In this document: piece after piece, positions 24,110-36,130 of the stretch | Numbering within the stretch: the first letter of the stretch is position 1 | How the letters are laid out: each line of letters opens with the position of its first letter | NCBI GenBank assembly: GCA_008711295.1 | Contig: VUYV01000593.1 | Location: forward strand, 188,176-252,175 | Source of the DNA: Anarhynchus alexandrinus | Lineage: Eukaryota; Chordata; Aves; Charadriiformes; Charadriidae | Length of the DNA stretch: 64,000 nt | Direction: 5' to 3' | Notes under the pieces: generated by a model | The model's database searches: none | Seen by the model: the letters and a program-made list of their open reading frames with translations, nothing else | What the model was told of the DNA's origin: nothing | Made by a program: the position numbers and the translations under genes

Positions 24110-24180
24110 GCTTAAACTCTTTGAGGCAGGAGCTGCCTCATACTTGGTGTTTTCACAATGCCTAGCACAATAGCCACCTA
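24110..24180. repeat. Ancient interspersed repeat 3' end
   Basis: TTAAACTCTTTGAGGCAGG followed by TGCCTAGCACAATAG resembles the conserved 3' end of an old amniote repeat (typical form CTCTTTGGGGCAGGGAC then GTGCCTAGCACAATGGGG). The family name was not confirmed. Confidence 0.45.
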
Positions 24181-26211
24181 TTTCGTGGCCTTCAGATGGT
24201 CCTTTTTTTTTTGTCTTTTGCTTATATAATGCGTATGATTCACTAATATGAAGTCTCCCATAACACAGAACATCTGTTTTGTTGGGGTTTTTTTTTAATC
24301 TTTTCCTTATTCTGTGAAGTTGTCAAGTCAGCTCTGAGATATTTTGTCTAAACTTGATCCTTAGAAAGTTGATGTAACAAGGATGGGAAATCCTTTCCAA
24401 TTTCATCTTTCGGGGATAATTCCATGTTGGTATATGTTATTTCCTGATTAGATGTTTGTCTTAGGAGAACATCTTTCTTCATAGTTGCGCCTGTCGTTTA
24501 GTTTTGGAAAAGATAATCCTTGGGCCATTAACACTTTCTATGGTCCTGTTGAGCTTGGCAGAGCTTTCTTTCCTTATATTTCACAGCAATTTTTTTTCCC
24601 CTCTATGTATATTCCCTTAAAAGGTTTCCTCCATCTGTTTTGTATTTTAATGCTTGGATGAGGCTCTGTATCTTGGGTGATGTGGCCATTTCTACACAGA
24701 GCATTATCTGTTTTGCCTTTAAAAATGTACCAGCTTTGCAAAGTGGAGGCTAATGATTTATAGCCCAAATGCCGCTAACTGCCTCATTACTGGTCAAACA
24801 ATGACTTTTTTCAAATGTCAGATGACAGATGGCGAAGAGAAATTTTATTTCCTCCTCTGGCAAATCTACCATTTGAGCTAGGAGGGAAAACGTGGAAGAG
24901 GGGAGAGCTGGACGCACGCTTTAGATTTTAAACTTATTTGGTTTTAATCAGCATTTGACCATAGAACTGGTCAGGTTTTAAAGGTTAAATGCAATTTTTT
25001 CCCCTATTTTGGTCAAAATTTCATACTCTGAAATCTGATTCAAAACTGACAAACTGCTGCTTTATAAAGTTCATCTGCTTTTGTCTTTAAGACGTAGTGA
25101 TGTCAAAATACAATTGGTAAGTTAATTGAAGTTTTTAATCATGAAAAACAAATTAAGCTACCTTGTAAAAAAAGTTGGTTTGGTGGTGTTTTTTTTTTTT
25201 TCTTTTTCCTTAGCATGGAATTACTATTGCTACAATTTCCTTGTAGCAAAGTAACTAGGAAAGTTCTAGGAAGATGAAGTAAACAGTTGAAAAAATGTCT
25301 ACGGGATACACTTTATAATCCAGAATTTTATGTATAGTTTAGAAATATTACCTTATATGTTTCTAAGGTACATAGAAACAGTACCTGTTTCTATGCATCG
25401 TGTAAGAGATAATTAATACTTATATTGCATCTATACAAAATGGATACATATATTTTTGCCCATTTGTCTGTCTCTATTAGGTTATTACATTGCTGGCGGT
25501 ATCCCGAAAATAACATATGTGAAAAGTGCAGTGTGCAGCAGACACGAAATAGTGGGTGAAATTTATCTCAGACTAAGCCCTGTTTGGTTTGGACAGGGGT
25601 GGTACTTCTGAAGGACTGACACTTAAAGAGATGTCTCCTGTTGCTATAACCTTCACCACAACCTTCGTTTGGATACCTGTGTGCTGTGCTGAATATGCGC
25701 AAGGAGAAATACGCTGTATTCAGCTGGAGTCAACGGCATCTACAGAGGGACTGACAATACACTGTGTTTTATTCTCTGAACATCTCTGATAAGATCTGGG
25801 CCAACTAGGTGATAGGGTTAAATGTGTGATTCTTCTAATTAAAATTGTTATCCATTATGAAATCTTCGTAACAAACTTCACGATTTTAAGTCTTTATCAA
25901 GATCTCTGTTGATGTTATTAGGAATTTTACTTGAATATATATTGAGTAATTGTTAAATATTGGACATTTATAAATTGGCTTGGCCTTGAGAGTAACTCTG
26001 TATTTTATTGAGAAGCAAAGTAATTGATTATGGTATGAACCCTAATAACTATGTAATTGATTATATAGTGGAAGACATCTTAATGTATGCATCTTGCTGT
26101 CACAAAAAAATTGTATAGAGACAAAAAGAAGAAGATGATAGAAAAGTCCCATCTAAGAAATGCATGTTATGGCTGTGCTACCAACCACAAGGTTCAAAAA
26201 GTACATGAAAT
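24181..26211. other. Intergenic DNA, part possibly conserved non-coding
   Basis: AT-rich with T runs near 24290 and 25190. No gene is supported. The stretch 24730-24900 is unique-looking and contains a TGACAGATGG word of MEIS/TGIF type. Confidence 0.4.
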
Positions 26212-26600
26212 TCATAGAATCATAGAATTGTCTAGGTTGGAAGAGACCCTTGGGATCATCGCGTCCAACCATCTACCCTACTCTACAAAGTTCTCCCCTA
26301 CACCATATCCCCCAACACCACATCTCAACGGCTCTTAAACACATCCACGGATGGTGGCTCAACCCCCTCCCCGGGCAGCCTATTCCAATGCCCGACCACT
26401 CTTTCTGTGAAAAATTCTTTCCTCATGTTCAGTCTAAATCTACCCTGTTGGAGCTTGAAGCCATTCCCTCTTGTTCTGTCATTAATTACCTGTGAGAAGA
26501 GACCAGCACCAACCTCTCTACAGTGTCCTTTCAAATAGTTGTAGAGAGTGATGAGGTCTCCCCTCAGCCTCCTTTTCCTCAAACTGAACAGTCCCAGCAT
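26212..26600 (-). mobile_element. CR1 LINE, 5'-truncated copy
   Basis: It starts with the reverse complement of the CR1 3' end (TCATAGAATCATAGAATTG) and ends in the pol C-terminus ([13 protein letters not shown] when translated on the minus strand). It belongs to the GTCCAACC sub-type. Confidence 0.94.
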
Positions 26601-29400
26601 TCCCTGGAGAAATTCCTGGAGAATTCCCTGGAGAAATGAGAACCAAGACTGACTAGATTATTCATCTGCCTTTTCTGATCTATTTTCTGAGTTGTTTTGT
26701 TCCGAGCACAAGGAAAATGTTTGTTTTATTCTTGTAGTTAGTGCTGGAGATTTTTTGGTGTACATTTTCATTTTTCTAGCAAAACTCTCTCGTCACGTCA
26801 AAGGTACCCACCTTTTGCATGTTCTCAATAAACGTCCTTCCGGAGTAATGAAAATGTTCTGTCTCGTTTTTGAGCAAACCATGGCAACATCTTCTCCTCA
26901 CTTCTGTTCCAAACCTTTCCATTAGTGGAATCTGAACGCCTTCTTTGCTACCTTGATGGAAAAGGACAGGAAGAGATTTAAAATTTGTTTAAGCAATTTA
27001 AATAAGAGCAGCAATTTTTCATCTTTCTCAGCCACCTCGGCCAACACTTATCCTAATGCTCCTCCAAATCCTTGTACCCTCCCCCCTGCATATTTAGCTG
27101 ATGCTAGCAGATGCTTAGCCCGCGTGTCAGCCCTCCGGGGATGGAGCCATAAATGCATCCAGTACCGTTCCCCTCACGGCGAAACTTAATGACTTCGCAT
27201 AGGAATCAAAAAAACAAATGAGAAGAATTCAAGTTATAGTTTACTTCCTTACCCTTGCTTGAACTCGGCCTTCTGCGACCACCGAAAGGCTTTCTTCTCT
27301 TTAAAATTCATCTGGGCTATGGATGGTGCTCGTAGCATCTTCCTGCCAGGGATGAAAGGCAACAGGGCAAAAACGAGCCCCCAACACCCCATTTAATTCA
27401 TCACCTTGTACTGAGCAGGTCTGTGACCAAAAAAAGGGAAAGATTTTCCATGAAACTGAACACAGATGAAAATAAGAGGACTGAATAAAATAAGTCTAAC
27501 GTGTGAGGTGAATGGTCCAAATGGAGAGGGTACTGTTCTTGTTGAAAGCGGAGAGTTACGCTTATAGCAGTTGGCATACGATTGAGTAAGAGTCGTGGCA
27601 TTAAGTGTTTTATCGGTGTTACAGGTTGGGGAAAAGCTTAAAATGTGCTAGAAAGCAGAGGGCAAATACAAAGATATGAGTTGGTTTTGTTGTTTGTTGT
27701 TCCCCCCCCCCACCCCGAAAACTCAGTTTTAGAGGTAATCCCGTGCTTGTGAGAACCTGATTCACGATTTCTGCGTGAGCGGGTTTGGCAGGACTCAGTG
27801 TTTGTTACCAGCGCAGCGTGGCTGCGAACGCTGATAACAGTATCCCGAGCGATAAAACAAAAATATGATGCATGATATGTTCTGAAGATTGAAAATTTAC
27901 TAAGGGAATTTGACTTGAGGAAAACGTAAGAACATATTTTCTATTCGTTTTGGTAACGTAGGTAAATATGAAACTCAGGGGAAAAAAAAGTTTGCTGTGA
28001 AAGGTAGGATACACTGTTAATAAAAAAAATAAAATAAAATCAGATTATAAATACCAGATCCTCATCTAATATAATTCACTTCCCTTCCATTGATTTAAGC
28101 AAGTATCAAATTGACTTAAAGGCAGCGATGTCAACTTCTATCACCGAGGGGTTTGGTTCCAGATACATAAAAACTTGATTTCTTAAAGTCTTTTATATTT
28201 ATCGTTCCCATGTTGCACAGAGAGACCGATCATATCTCAGCAAAGCGCTGTCTGCCAAACAAATGAACAAAACCCAAATCCCTCACCACACAGCCTCAGG
28301 TTAGATCATTCTGTGTGAGAACACATATGGATATAGAAGGACATTTTATATCCATCTATCTATATATACATAAAAGTGTATATAAACAAGGTTATGTGAA
28401 TAATTTATGAAATTATATATATATAAATACATTCAAATAAAAATTACAAATTCATGATGATGACCTGATCCCATGCCTTGTCTTTGCCCGTTCACATGCG
28501 TTCATTCATTCTCCATGCTGGCTTGCCCCTGAAGTAACAAGGTCTGCAACCACAAAGAGAGTAACTTCTCTAAATCTCAAAGTACAGTAACGCAGAATTT
28601 AAAAAGTAAAATGGTACCGCTACAGCAGATAATTGTAACTCTGGAGAGACAGGTCAGAGCTGCAGTTCATCTCAACGCTGCTACCAACAAACGAGGTCAG
28701 GTTTTGCTTTCTGTTGTAGTGCTGTTGCTTTGAAAGAAAAGACCTTTTTTGGTGGTTTTGTTTTGTTTTGTTTTGTTTTGTTTTCTGTATTGATAAGAGT
28801 ACCATATTCCCAAGCAGCAACACTAGAAAAGAGAGGAGTAGAAATTAAATCTGTGGTCTGCATGGCCTTATGGCATCCAGTCCCTCCTCAAAGAGCGCTT
28901 GTGCCGAAGGCTTCCAGCATCGTCCGTTGTGCCTTCCACCCAACACACGCACAACAAATAAATCTTTCCCTGCTCTTTTTAAATACTTCTTACAAAATGA
29001 CGTACATTTTTGCAATTGAATAGCATGCATGAAAAAATAATAGCGTTTTCCAAATGCCCTCAGTGGAAAGAAGGATAAACGCGCAGGCTCATCCGTGGCA
29101 TCCTCTGTCACCGCTCTGGTTAGTTGTTAAAGAAACGTCGTCCCTACAGAACTGCTACAGGAAATGAAAAGAAGAATCCCAGAATTTGCTGTAATTGCTT
29201 TTATGGCACGGAGTCATTCAAGAAGGAATGTTGTGCAGCTGGTAAAGGCGGCGTAACTACAAAAAAAATAAAATAAAATACAGCCTTCCTATAAATTCTC
29301 CGTGATCCCTAAGGAAAGCTCAGGAAACAGGCTATTGCAATGCAGATTTGCACGGTTCCCCAAAGAATACCCACTTTCACAAATCCTCCCCTGAAGAGAT
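26601..29400. other. Intergenic DNA with no supported gene
   Basis: A C run at about 27703-27712, TA-rich sequence at about 28350-28440 and a GTTTT microsatellite are the only features seen. Confidence 0.5.
28755..28784. repeat. (GTTTT)n microsatellite
   Basis: Five to six perfect tandem copies of the five-base unit GTTTT. Confidence 0.9.
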
Positions 29401-29697
29401 TTAGCTTTTCAACAGTTTACACTCAAGTCCAATCACTCTTGACGGCCCCGGCACGCTCATAAGTTTAGATTTCGTATCAATTACCACAGGAGACTCTTCC
29501 TGGATCACCACTTTGTGAGCGACGATGGCTGTACTTACTTCGTAGCCATCTTCATCCTCTGTAAACGATAAGCTTGAAGCACGCTGGTCTCTCTGAACCC
29601 GCTGGAATGGAAAGAAACTGCCAAAACCCAGCCAGTTAAGGTTTTTGCTGTCAAGTATTGGAAGCGTGGAAGAAACACACGGACGCCTTTCTCTGTT
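29401..29697 (-). other. Exon-like open segment, unidentified
   Basis: Ninety-eight codons are open up to a TAA, with no usable ATG near the start. Inside are a good acceptor (TTCTTTCCATTCCAG, exon from 29601) and a perfect donor (GAA followed by GTAAGT, exon to 29539). The internal exon would be 63 bp in one phase; otherwise 29601-29401 could be a terminal exon. The translation is hydrophilic (SLSFTEDEDGYEVSTAIVAH) with vertebrate-like codons. No family is recognised, and an open frame of this length is expected several times by chance in the window. Confidence 0.2.
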
Positions 29698-30882
29698 CTA
29701 CGTCATGAGATACAAATTCGATTTTGATTCAAATAATAGACCTTGTGCCTCGTGCTGCCGATGGGAATAATAAGCCCCACTTGCAAGAAGGTGAACCACT
29801 GCTGCAGTCTTGTTTGCGGGCATTTACTAATTCATGCTTTTTGTTAATGGCAAGCGTTTAGACAGATGTTAGTATTCATGCAATTACTCACGACTCGTAA
29901 AAAGCTGATCAGCTGGTGCTAGGAGTGACCAGTTAATTCCTCGCTGATTAAAAAAAAAAGTTTATCTTATCAGGAGCCATGAAAGTTTGTCGTCAAGGTT
30001 TTTTAAGTTTTCTGCTTTAATATTCCTCTAGACATATACATCATCTATTAAATATTTACAGAGGAAACCTCTTAAAACAATGAAATATAAATGAGTCATT
30101 TGGTGGAGGCAATGCATTTTTCTGCCAGGTTTTAGCCAGACAGGTATTTGGAGGTTTTGGGGGTTTTTTTTGCAGGAATAGGATAGTGTAATGAATCTGG
30201 CAAAAGGGAATCAATATGAGAATAATTAATTTAACTACTTCTTCTGATTTTTCAAAGTGACAGATTGATGATGGGCCATGAAAAAAATATTAAGCATCAT
30301 CATTTTCGCTCTACTGTAGCCAGATTAGGTAAAGATAACTGGTCTGTAGCCATTCCCTATCTGACACAGGGATCTTTCTACAGAGAAGTTACAAGGGCTT
30401 CTGGGAGAAAATAACAATGATATTTAAGACAGTAGATATTTACACTTCATGGGTGTATGCATTTTAAAGGAGAAGCATAATATATCGATGGGTCAATGCT
30501 TCATTGTCTATAAAGACTTCAGAAACGGTGGCTGAATTTCCTAATGTAATGCTTGAGCGTGCTGGTCAGAGAAGAGGGTTCTGACACAAAGGAAGACGCG
30601 CAACTGAACAAGTAAGAACCGGTAATAGCAGGCGAGCAGGGTTGTTTATCTCATCGCCTTGAGCAATTTGGGAGGAACGACCAACAAATGACAGCTGTCA
30701 GTAGTCATAACCGTGGCATATGTGGTACTTCCCAGAAAAAGCCGGAGAGATTAAACCATAAAATTACAGGACAATAAGCCCACATCGCATTTGGTATGGT
30801 TCCTTATTCTTATTTGACCCCGTTTATGATCCATTTGAATTGCTGTACTCAGAAAGTATAATTGTTTTCCCTACAGCTTCAA

Positions 30883-30909
30883 ATTTTATTTTATTTTATT
30901 TTATTTTTT
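30883..30909. repeat. (TTTTA)n microsatellite
   Basis: About five tandem copies of TTTTA ending in a T run. Confidence 0.85.
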
Positions 30910-30982
30910 TCCCCAGATAGCCTCCTCTTCTTTCTCTCCTTTCCTTTCAATGTAAATAGTGGAAGGGCTGTAACAGCCATAC

Positions 30983-31074
30983 CAGCTGCTTGTTTGCAGA
31001 GGAGATAAAGTAAAAGCACAAGAAACGCAAACCACCTCGTCAGCCTCTAGTGGAAAGAACGCAACTGACTCTGC
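30983..31074 (-). other. Exon-like segment, unidentified
   Basis: A 92-bp segment has an acceptor (TTTATCCTTATCCCAG) and a donor (CAGCTG followed by GTATGG). One frame is open (AESVAFFPLEADEVVCVS). No family is recognised, and it could be chance. Confidence 0.12.
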
Positions 31075-34000
31075 CTGGGATAAGGATAAATTTAACACTG
31101 AGTCGGAAAACATAAATTCCTGGTGTTTCAAGCAGGACGGTATTTTTCCCAGCCATCACCCGACAGAATGGGTGTTTGCTCTCGCCATTTGCTGTGTCTC
31201 GTTCGGGAGATAAACGTCATTGCCATGTTCCCCATCGCGGAAATCGAAGGAAAACTGAAGCTGTGGTAGAAATGGAGTAAGTACGTCTCCGGGATCACTC
31301 GGTGCAGGAAGGAAAAGCATTAGGTTTTTGCAAATGCTGAAGACAGCCTGTTCGTCCCGTGGCTCTAGACAACATCCTCGGCCTCCAGCGTGAGTGAGGA
31401 CACCCAGATGCTGAAGTCTCAGTAAAAGGACTATTTAAATACCTGCTTGATTAAAATGCAGACATCAAAGCAATAAATGAGGGCTTAAGCCACCACTGGT
31501 ATATATTCATTCTCTCGCCCTTTCTATAGAGATAGTCAGTTTCTGACATTTTTACAATTATATAGTATCTTTCACTTACTCTCTTTCTGCATTATTCTTG
31601 ACTGTAAGCATTTTTGGACGTTGTCTCTATCCCTACGTGCAGAGGTTCCCTTTAGCTTTAGGCTTCAACAACTCAGCGACCAACACTATGAAACCCAGAA
31701 AGCCCAATAACCCATGACAGTTTACATAAACTCAAATAACTGTTCCACTGACATTTGATAGAAAATGCTGCAGTAGCAATATCTGGGTCACTACGTGAAT
31801 TTAAACAAAGGTTTGATTCACCTTCTGCAATAAAACATACAATAATCAGTTTCCTAAAAAAGTGCAAAGATAGTAAACTGAGGGTGGTGGTGTATCTTTT
31901 TTTTTTTTTTAATAAATATCCCCCCCCCTTGATTAAATAAAAGGAAATATTAAAGCTTGTGAACAACTGTGATAGTTTCAGTTTAGATCACTTTGGGTTT
32001 GTGAACGCTTTCAATTTAAAATACACGCTCAAGTAATTTCTCTCGACCAAACGCAAAATACTTTCCTTTACAGCTGCCCAGAATAATAAAGGATTTGAGC
32101 TTTCTTAACTCTTACTCTCCAAAGTCCAAGGGGAAAATATTATTGCATGCTGAGAGTCATTACGGCGATTCCAGCCAAGTTATGGAAAAAAAAAACCCAC
32201 TACTTTTACTAGTCCATACTGATACTTTCTGAGCACTAATGGAGATTTTGGAAGTTTTTTTTTGTAGATAAGAATTTCTTAGCAAAAGCGCCGAGATGCC
32301 GGTGCAGTCTTTGGGCAAGCGTGGGGGTAACTGTGTCAAACGGTGGCGTTTCGTACCGACTCCAACGTCTGCAGAACTCATTTGTAGCTCTGTTTATTTC
32401 CAAGGGGTTTCGTGTTTGCAGGAGGTAAAGCGGCTTTCCGAGCCGGCAGGAAGAGCCCACTCTCGCGTAGCGCTAAGGTATCGCCATCAGAAAGCTGAAG
32501 GCAACCTTCAAAGATGTCAGACTGCGTTTTGACCAGGCTGTCCCTATTAATTAGTCACGCAGAACCAGAGTTTATGATCTACTACAGCTCACCTGCCTAG
32601 AAACTTCTCAGCATTTCAACCAGAGAGGCCAACTCCTCCCAAACATTTCTCCTCCCAAGAATGAGTGTCTCCATTGAAAAGCATCGCCACTCCCAAGTTA
32701 CGACTCCCATGCTTTCCCCAGGAGAAAAACCCTCAATTAGGCGCAACATCTGAAAACAATATTAGAATATATTTACCATATGTGATGGATATGAATACTT
32801 GGTAACTTTTGCCTATTACAACTCATTCCCTTGGCCATTGCACTTAATCATACCATCCCTCGCTGCATGAAGATGCTGCTTTCGGCTTTGGACCCGGATT
32901 GTCTTTGCTCCCGCGTTTGCCGAGCCTTCGGGTTAGACCCGAAGTGAGCAGTCGCGGTTCGCAAGCAACGTTACGAAGAGGAGATACAGCTCTGCCCAGA
33001 TCTGAGGCTGCTCTCGCCTGCATCTTCCTCTCGGTTTCAAAGTCACAGCAATACAAATGGTACATAACAAACCTTTCCTAGAGTTATAAGGAAACGGTCG
33101 GGCACCTTTTTCACCTCTCCGTAACTTGGTACAATCGCTAACATGAGGATACGTATGCAAATCAAGCATGACAGTCAATGTAAATTGACATAGAACGACA
33201 CTCAAGCAGTTGCTGAAAACAGAAGTAAATAACTTAGATACATGTAACAAGTCTTGAGGGTACCCTCTACCACCACATAGCTCTCTCCTTCCACTGCCTA
33301 TTGCATAATTAAGAGTTTTCAGTACTTACACCATTACTGTTCATTTTCTGCATAGATGATTTATTTTACATAAAATGAAAACAAAGAAAAAAGTAAAAAA
33401 AAAAGTAAAACCTTAGCAAAAGATGAAAGTGCATGTTTCCTCTCTGTGATGTTATAACCACTGTGGGAGCAAAAAAGGTTATTACATCTCTTTTACCTTG
33501 AATATACGTAGTAAATTATATCTCTTTCTAATCAGTTAACATTTTCATACTTCACTGGTACTCCACAATGAACTTTACTGAAGTCTCAGAGAAATGTGCA
33601 GTTTGAAAAAAGCGTTAGCGAGATGGTGGGATGCATGAGAAATAAGCAAATAAATAAGACAAGAGTTGTGATTCCTTCACGTGAAGCAAAAACACAGCCC
33701 TCGGCCGCCAGCCTGTACCGCACGTGCCACCTCGCGTCACGCAGCGTGCTGCAGAAGGAGTGAGACAACAACAGTGATAAAGGGGCTAAAAACCCTCTGG
33801 TTTTATGAAATAGAAAAAGATGGAGGCTCTGCTTTCTGCAGAGAAACTCACAAGAGGGATACGTTAAAGCAAACCAGATGAAGAAGGTGACTCGGGAGCT
33901 TCTGTCTCTGCACCGCACCGCCCAGGAACGAGATGATATTCCATTAAATTAAAGGTGCGAAAACCAGGACTGACACAAAAACACCTCTCCATAGTAACTA

Positions 34001-34420
34001 AACCGTGGGACTCGCCGCTACCACAAGTCGCCAAATCCGGCAGCTGAGCAGAACTCACAAAGAGGGAGTAGACGTTCATAAAGACATCAAGATTATTGAG
34101 TTTTTATCGTATTAAATGTCCCGTACAGTGATTTAGGCCAATACGTAACTGTCGCCAGCATGGAAAGCTCCAGGTAGGGTCCTGCACCTTGTCCTGAAGC
34201 ACCTGGCACAGGTACTAGAGGAGGAAGAACAGAGTTTGGTTTTGAAGTTAAACGAAGAAGAGAAGGGCATAAAGATATTGCATATTTTCGTCTTTAACCC
34301 AACACATAAATTTACTTATTTTCCTTGCCATGTCAGTTCAGTTAATATAAAATATAACTGCATAGAATGTGCCTTTCTTTTCGTAACAGCTTGACCAATA
34401 CGGCATAATTCAAAGATTTT

Positions 34421-35123
34421 GTGTTTATTAAAAAAGTGAAAGGAAAGCGACTATTAACAACAAAAGCTGACTGTTGGGGATTTGTGTTAGTGCGCACAGA
34501 GTACAAGAAATAATTTTCTTTCACTGCCAGAATTTTTACAGGACCTTTTTTTTTTTTCCATGTGTCAATTTTACTGCAAACATAGTATGTGTGTGTGACT
34601 ATTTTTTTGGAAGATAATATAACAACTGGAAAAAAATGTATACTCCCTCTTCCCAATGTTTTCCCCAGTGCTCTATATAGCTTGCTATATGTTATTTCCT
34701 TAATAATGAATACTGTTGTTCTAGCCCAGCTATCTTCTAACTGTCATCTGTTTTTACTTAAGTCATTCTGAAATACTTGGGGTTTTTTTTTTTGGTTTTT
34801 GNTTTTCGTGTTTATTAAAAAAGTGTAAGGAAAGCGACTATTAACAACAAAAGCCGACTGTTGGGGATTTGTGTGTGTGCGCACAGAGTACGAGAAATAA
34901 TTTTCTTTGAGCGCCAGAATTTTTACAGGACCTTTTTTTTTTTTTTTTTCATTTGTCAATTTTTTTGCAAAAATAGTATGTGTGTGTGNGTGCTCTATAT
35001 AGCTTGCTATATGTTATTTCCTTAATAATGAATACTGTTGTTCTAGCCCAGCTATCTTCTAACTGTCATCTGTTTTTACTTAAGTCATTCTGAAATACTT
35101 GGGGTTTTTTTTTTTGGTTTTTG
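34421..35123. repeat. Interleaved direct duplications around two Ns (34802 and 34989)
   Basis: The stretch 34808-34988 repeats 34421-34597 with scattered changes. The stretch 34990-35123 repeats 34668-34801 with no difference that I could see. An N stands at each join. The middle contig looks like a second version of the left sequence placed in tandem by scaffolding. Confidence 0.9.
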
Positions 35124-36060
35124 TTTTTACACCCATTTCAACGAGCAACTCGTAACATGCGGATCAGCTAAGTGAGAAAAAGAAAAGGTCACGACAATCA
35201 GGCAAATTTTTAAAGAGGATTATTTAGTGCAATCAAGTATTTGTTAATGCTTTCTCCTTCTACATGATTACTATTTTCTGTTTGAAAGTCATTTGTTGCA
35301 AGAAAATTGTACCTCCTGTTCCTCTAATACCTTAAGAATGCATTTAGGTGTTTCCTTCGGTTTAATCTATTTGGAAATGTTGTCTCAGAAGCACATTAGT
35401 TGGCTTTTATTCCATTTTGACTTACCTACGCGGCTTGACACAAACCTTCGACGTCGCTATAATTAAACGCTCTTAGTTACCTTCTCTCGGAATCGAACCG
35501 GAGCCGAGGCATCACAAAACAAAGACAACCTCCAGGATGCCTTTTGGGAGACAGTGCTGTATCCTCAAAAGTTGGAACAGAACTGTACCAAAAATTCTAT
35601 TTCTATACGTGATTTATTCGTAATGCTGAGGCCAGATTTTATTCCTGAACCCTGTCCCAGTTAGACTTTACCCCGTCAACAGTCATTCTTACTTAGAGAT
35701 TACACTTTACTTACAATAAATTCACCAGCCCAGAATTTGATCATTTACTGCATTTTTCTGGCGAGCACTACTGCGTTCCAGTTTATCGAGCCAAATCTTT
35801 GCATTTTCTCAGAAGTTTTACGCAGCACTTAATTTGCCTAGCGAAATCTGTATTATTCCAATATTATTCATCAGAAAATAGTAAGTCAGACTTCTGCATA
35901 AAAATTGCTGATAAAATTATTGACCAACTATTTCCTGATGTGCCTCACTCTCTACACATATACACAATCACACTGCTATAGAGATTTTTATATTTTTTCC
36001 TTTAAACTGTAGGAGACCTCTCTGATGATTTTCCCCTAAATGAACACAAGTGGGTTAAAT
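35124..36060. other. Intergenic DNA with no supported gene
   Basis: AT-rich, except for a CpG-dense patch at about 35425-35515. Confidence 0.5.
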
Positions 36061-36130
36061 AGCAAGTTCGGGGTTACGTGGTTATTACAGTTATTAGCAA
36101 GTTCGGGGTTACGTGGTTATTATAGTTATT
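36061..36130. repeat. Tandem duplication, 2 x 35 bp
   Basis: Two adjacent copies of a 35-bp unit that begins AGCAAGTTCGGGGTTACGTG differ by a single C/T. Confidence 0.95.

Larger units (their letters stand above)
29698..34420. other. Intergenic DNA with no supported gene
   Basis: It contains a TTTTA microsatellite at 30883-30909, T and C runs at about 31898-31928, and CpG-rich patches at about 32290-32500 and 32880-32990. A possible exon at 30983-31074 is listed separately. Confidence 0.5.

Noticed and set aside
23704..24165. Overlapping 153- and 121-codon frames on opposite strands
   Set aside because: A C-rich, stop-poor stretch explains both, and its right end is an old repeat.
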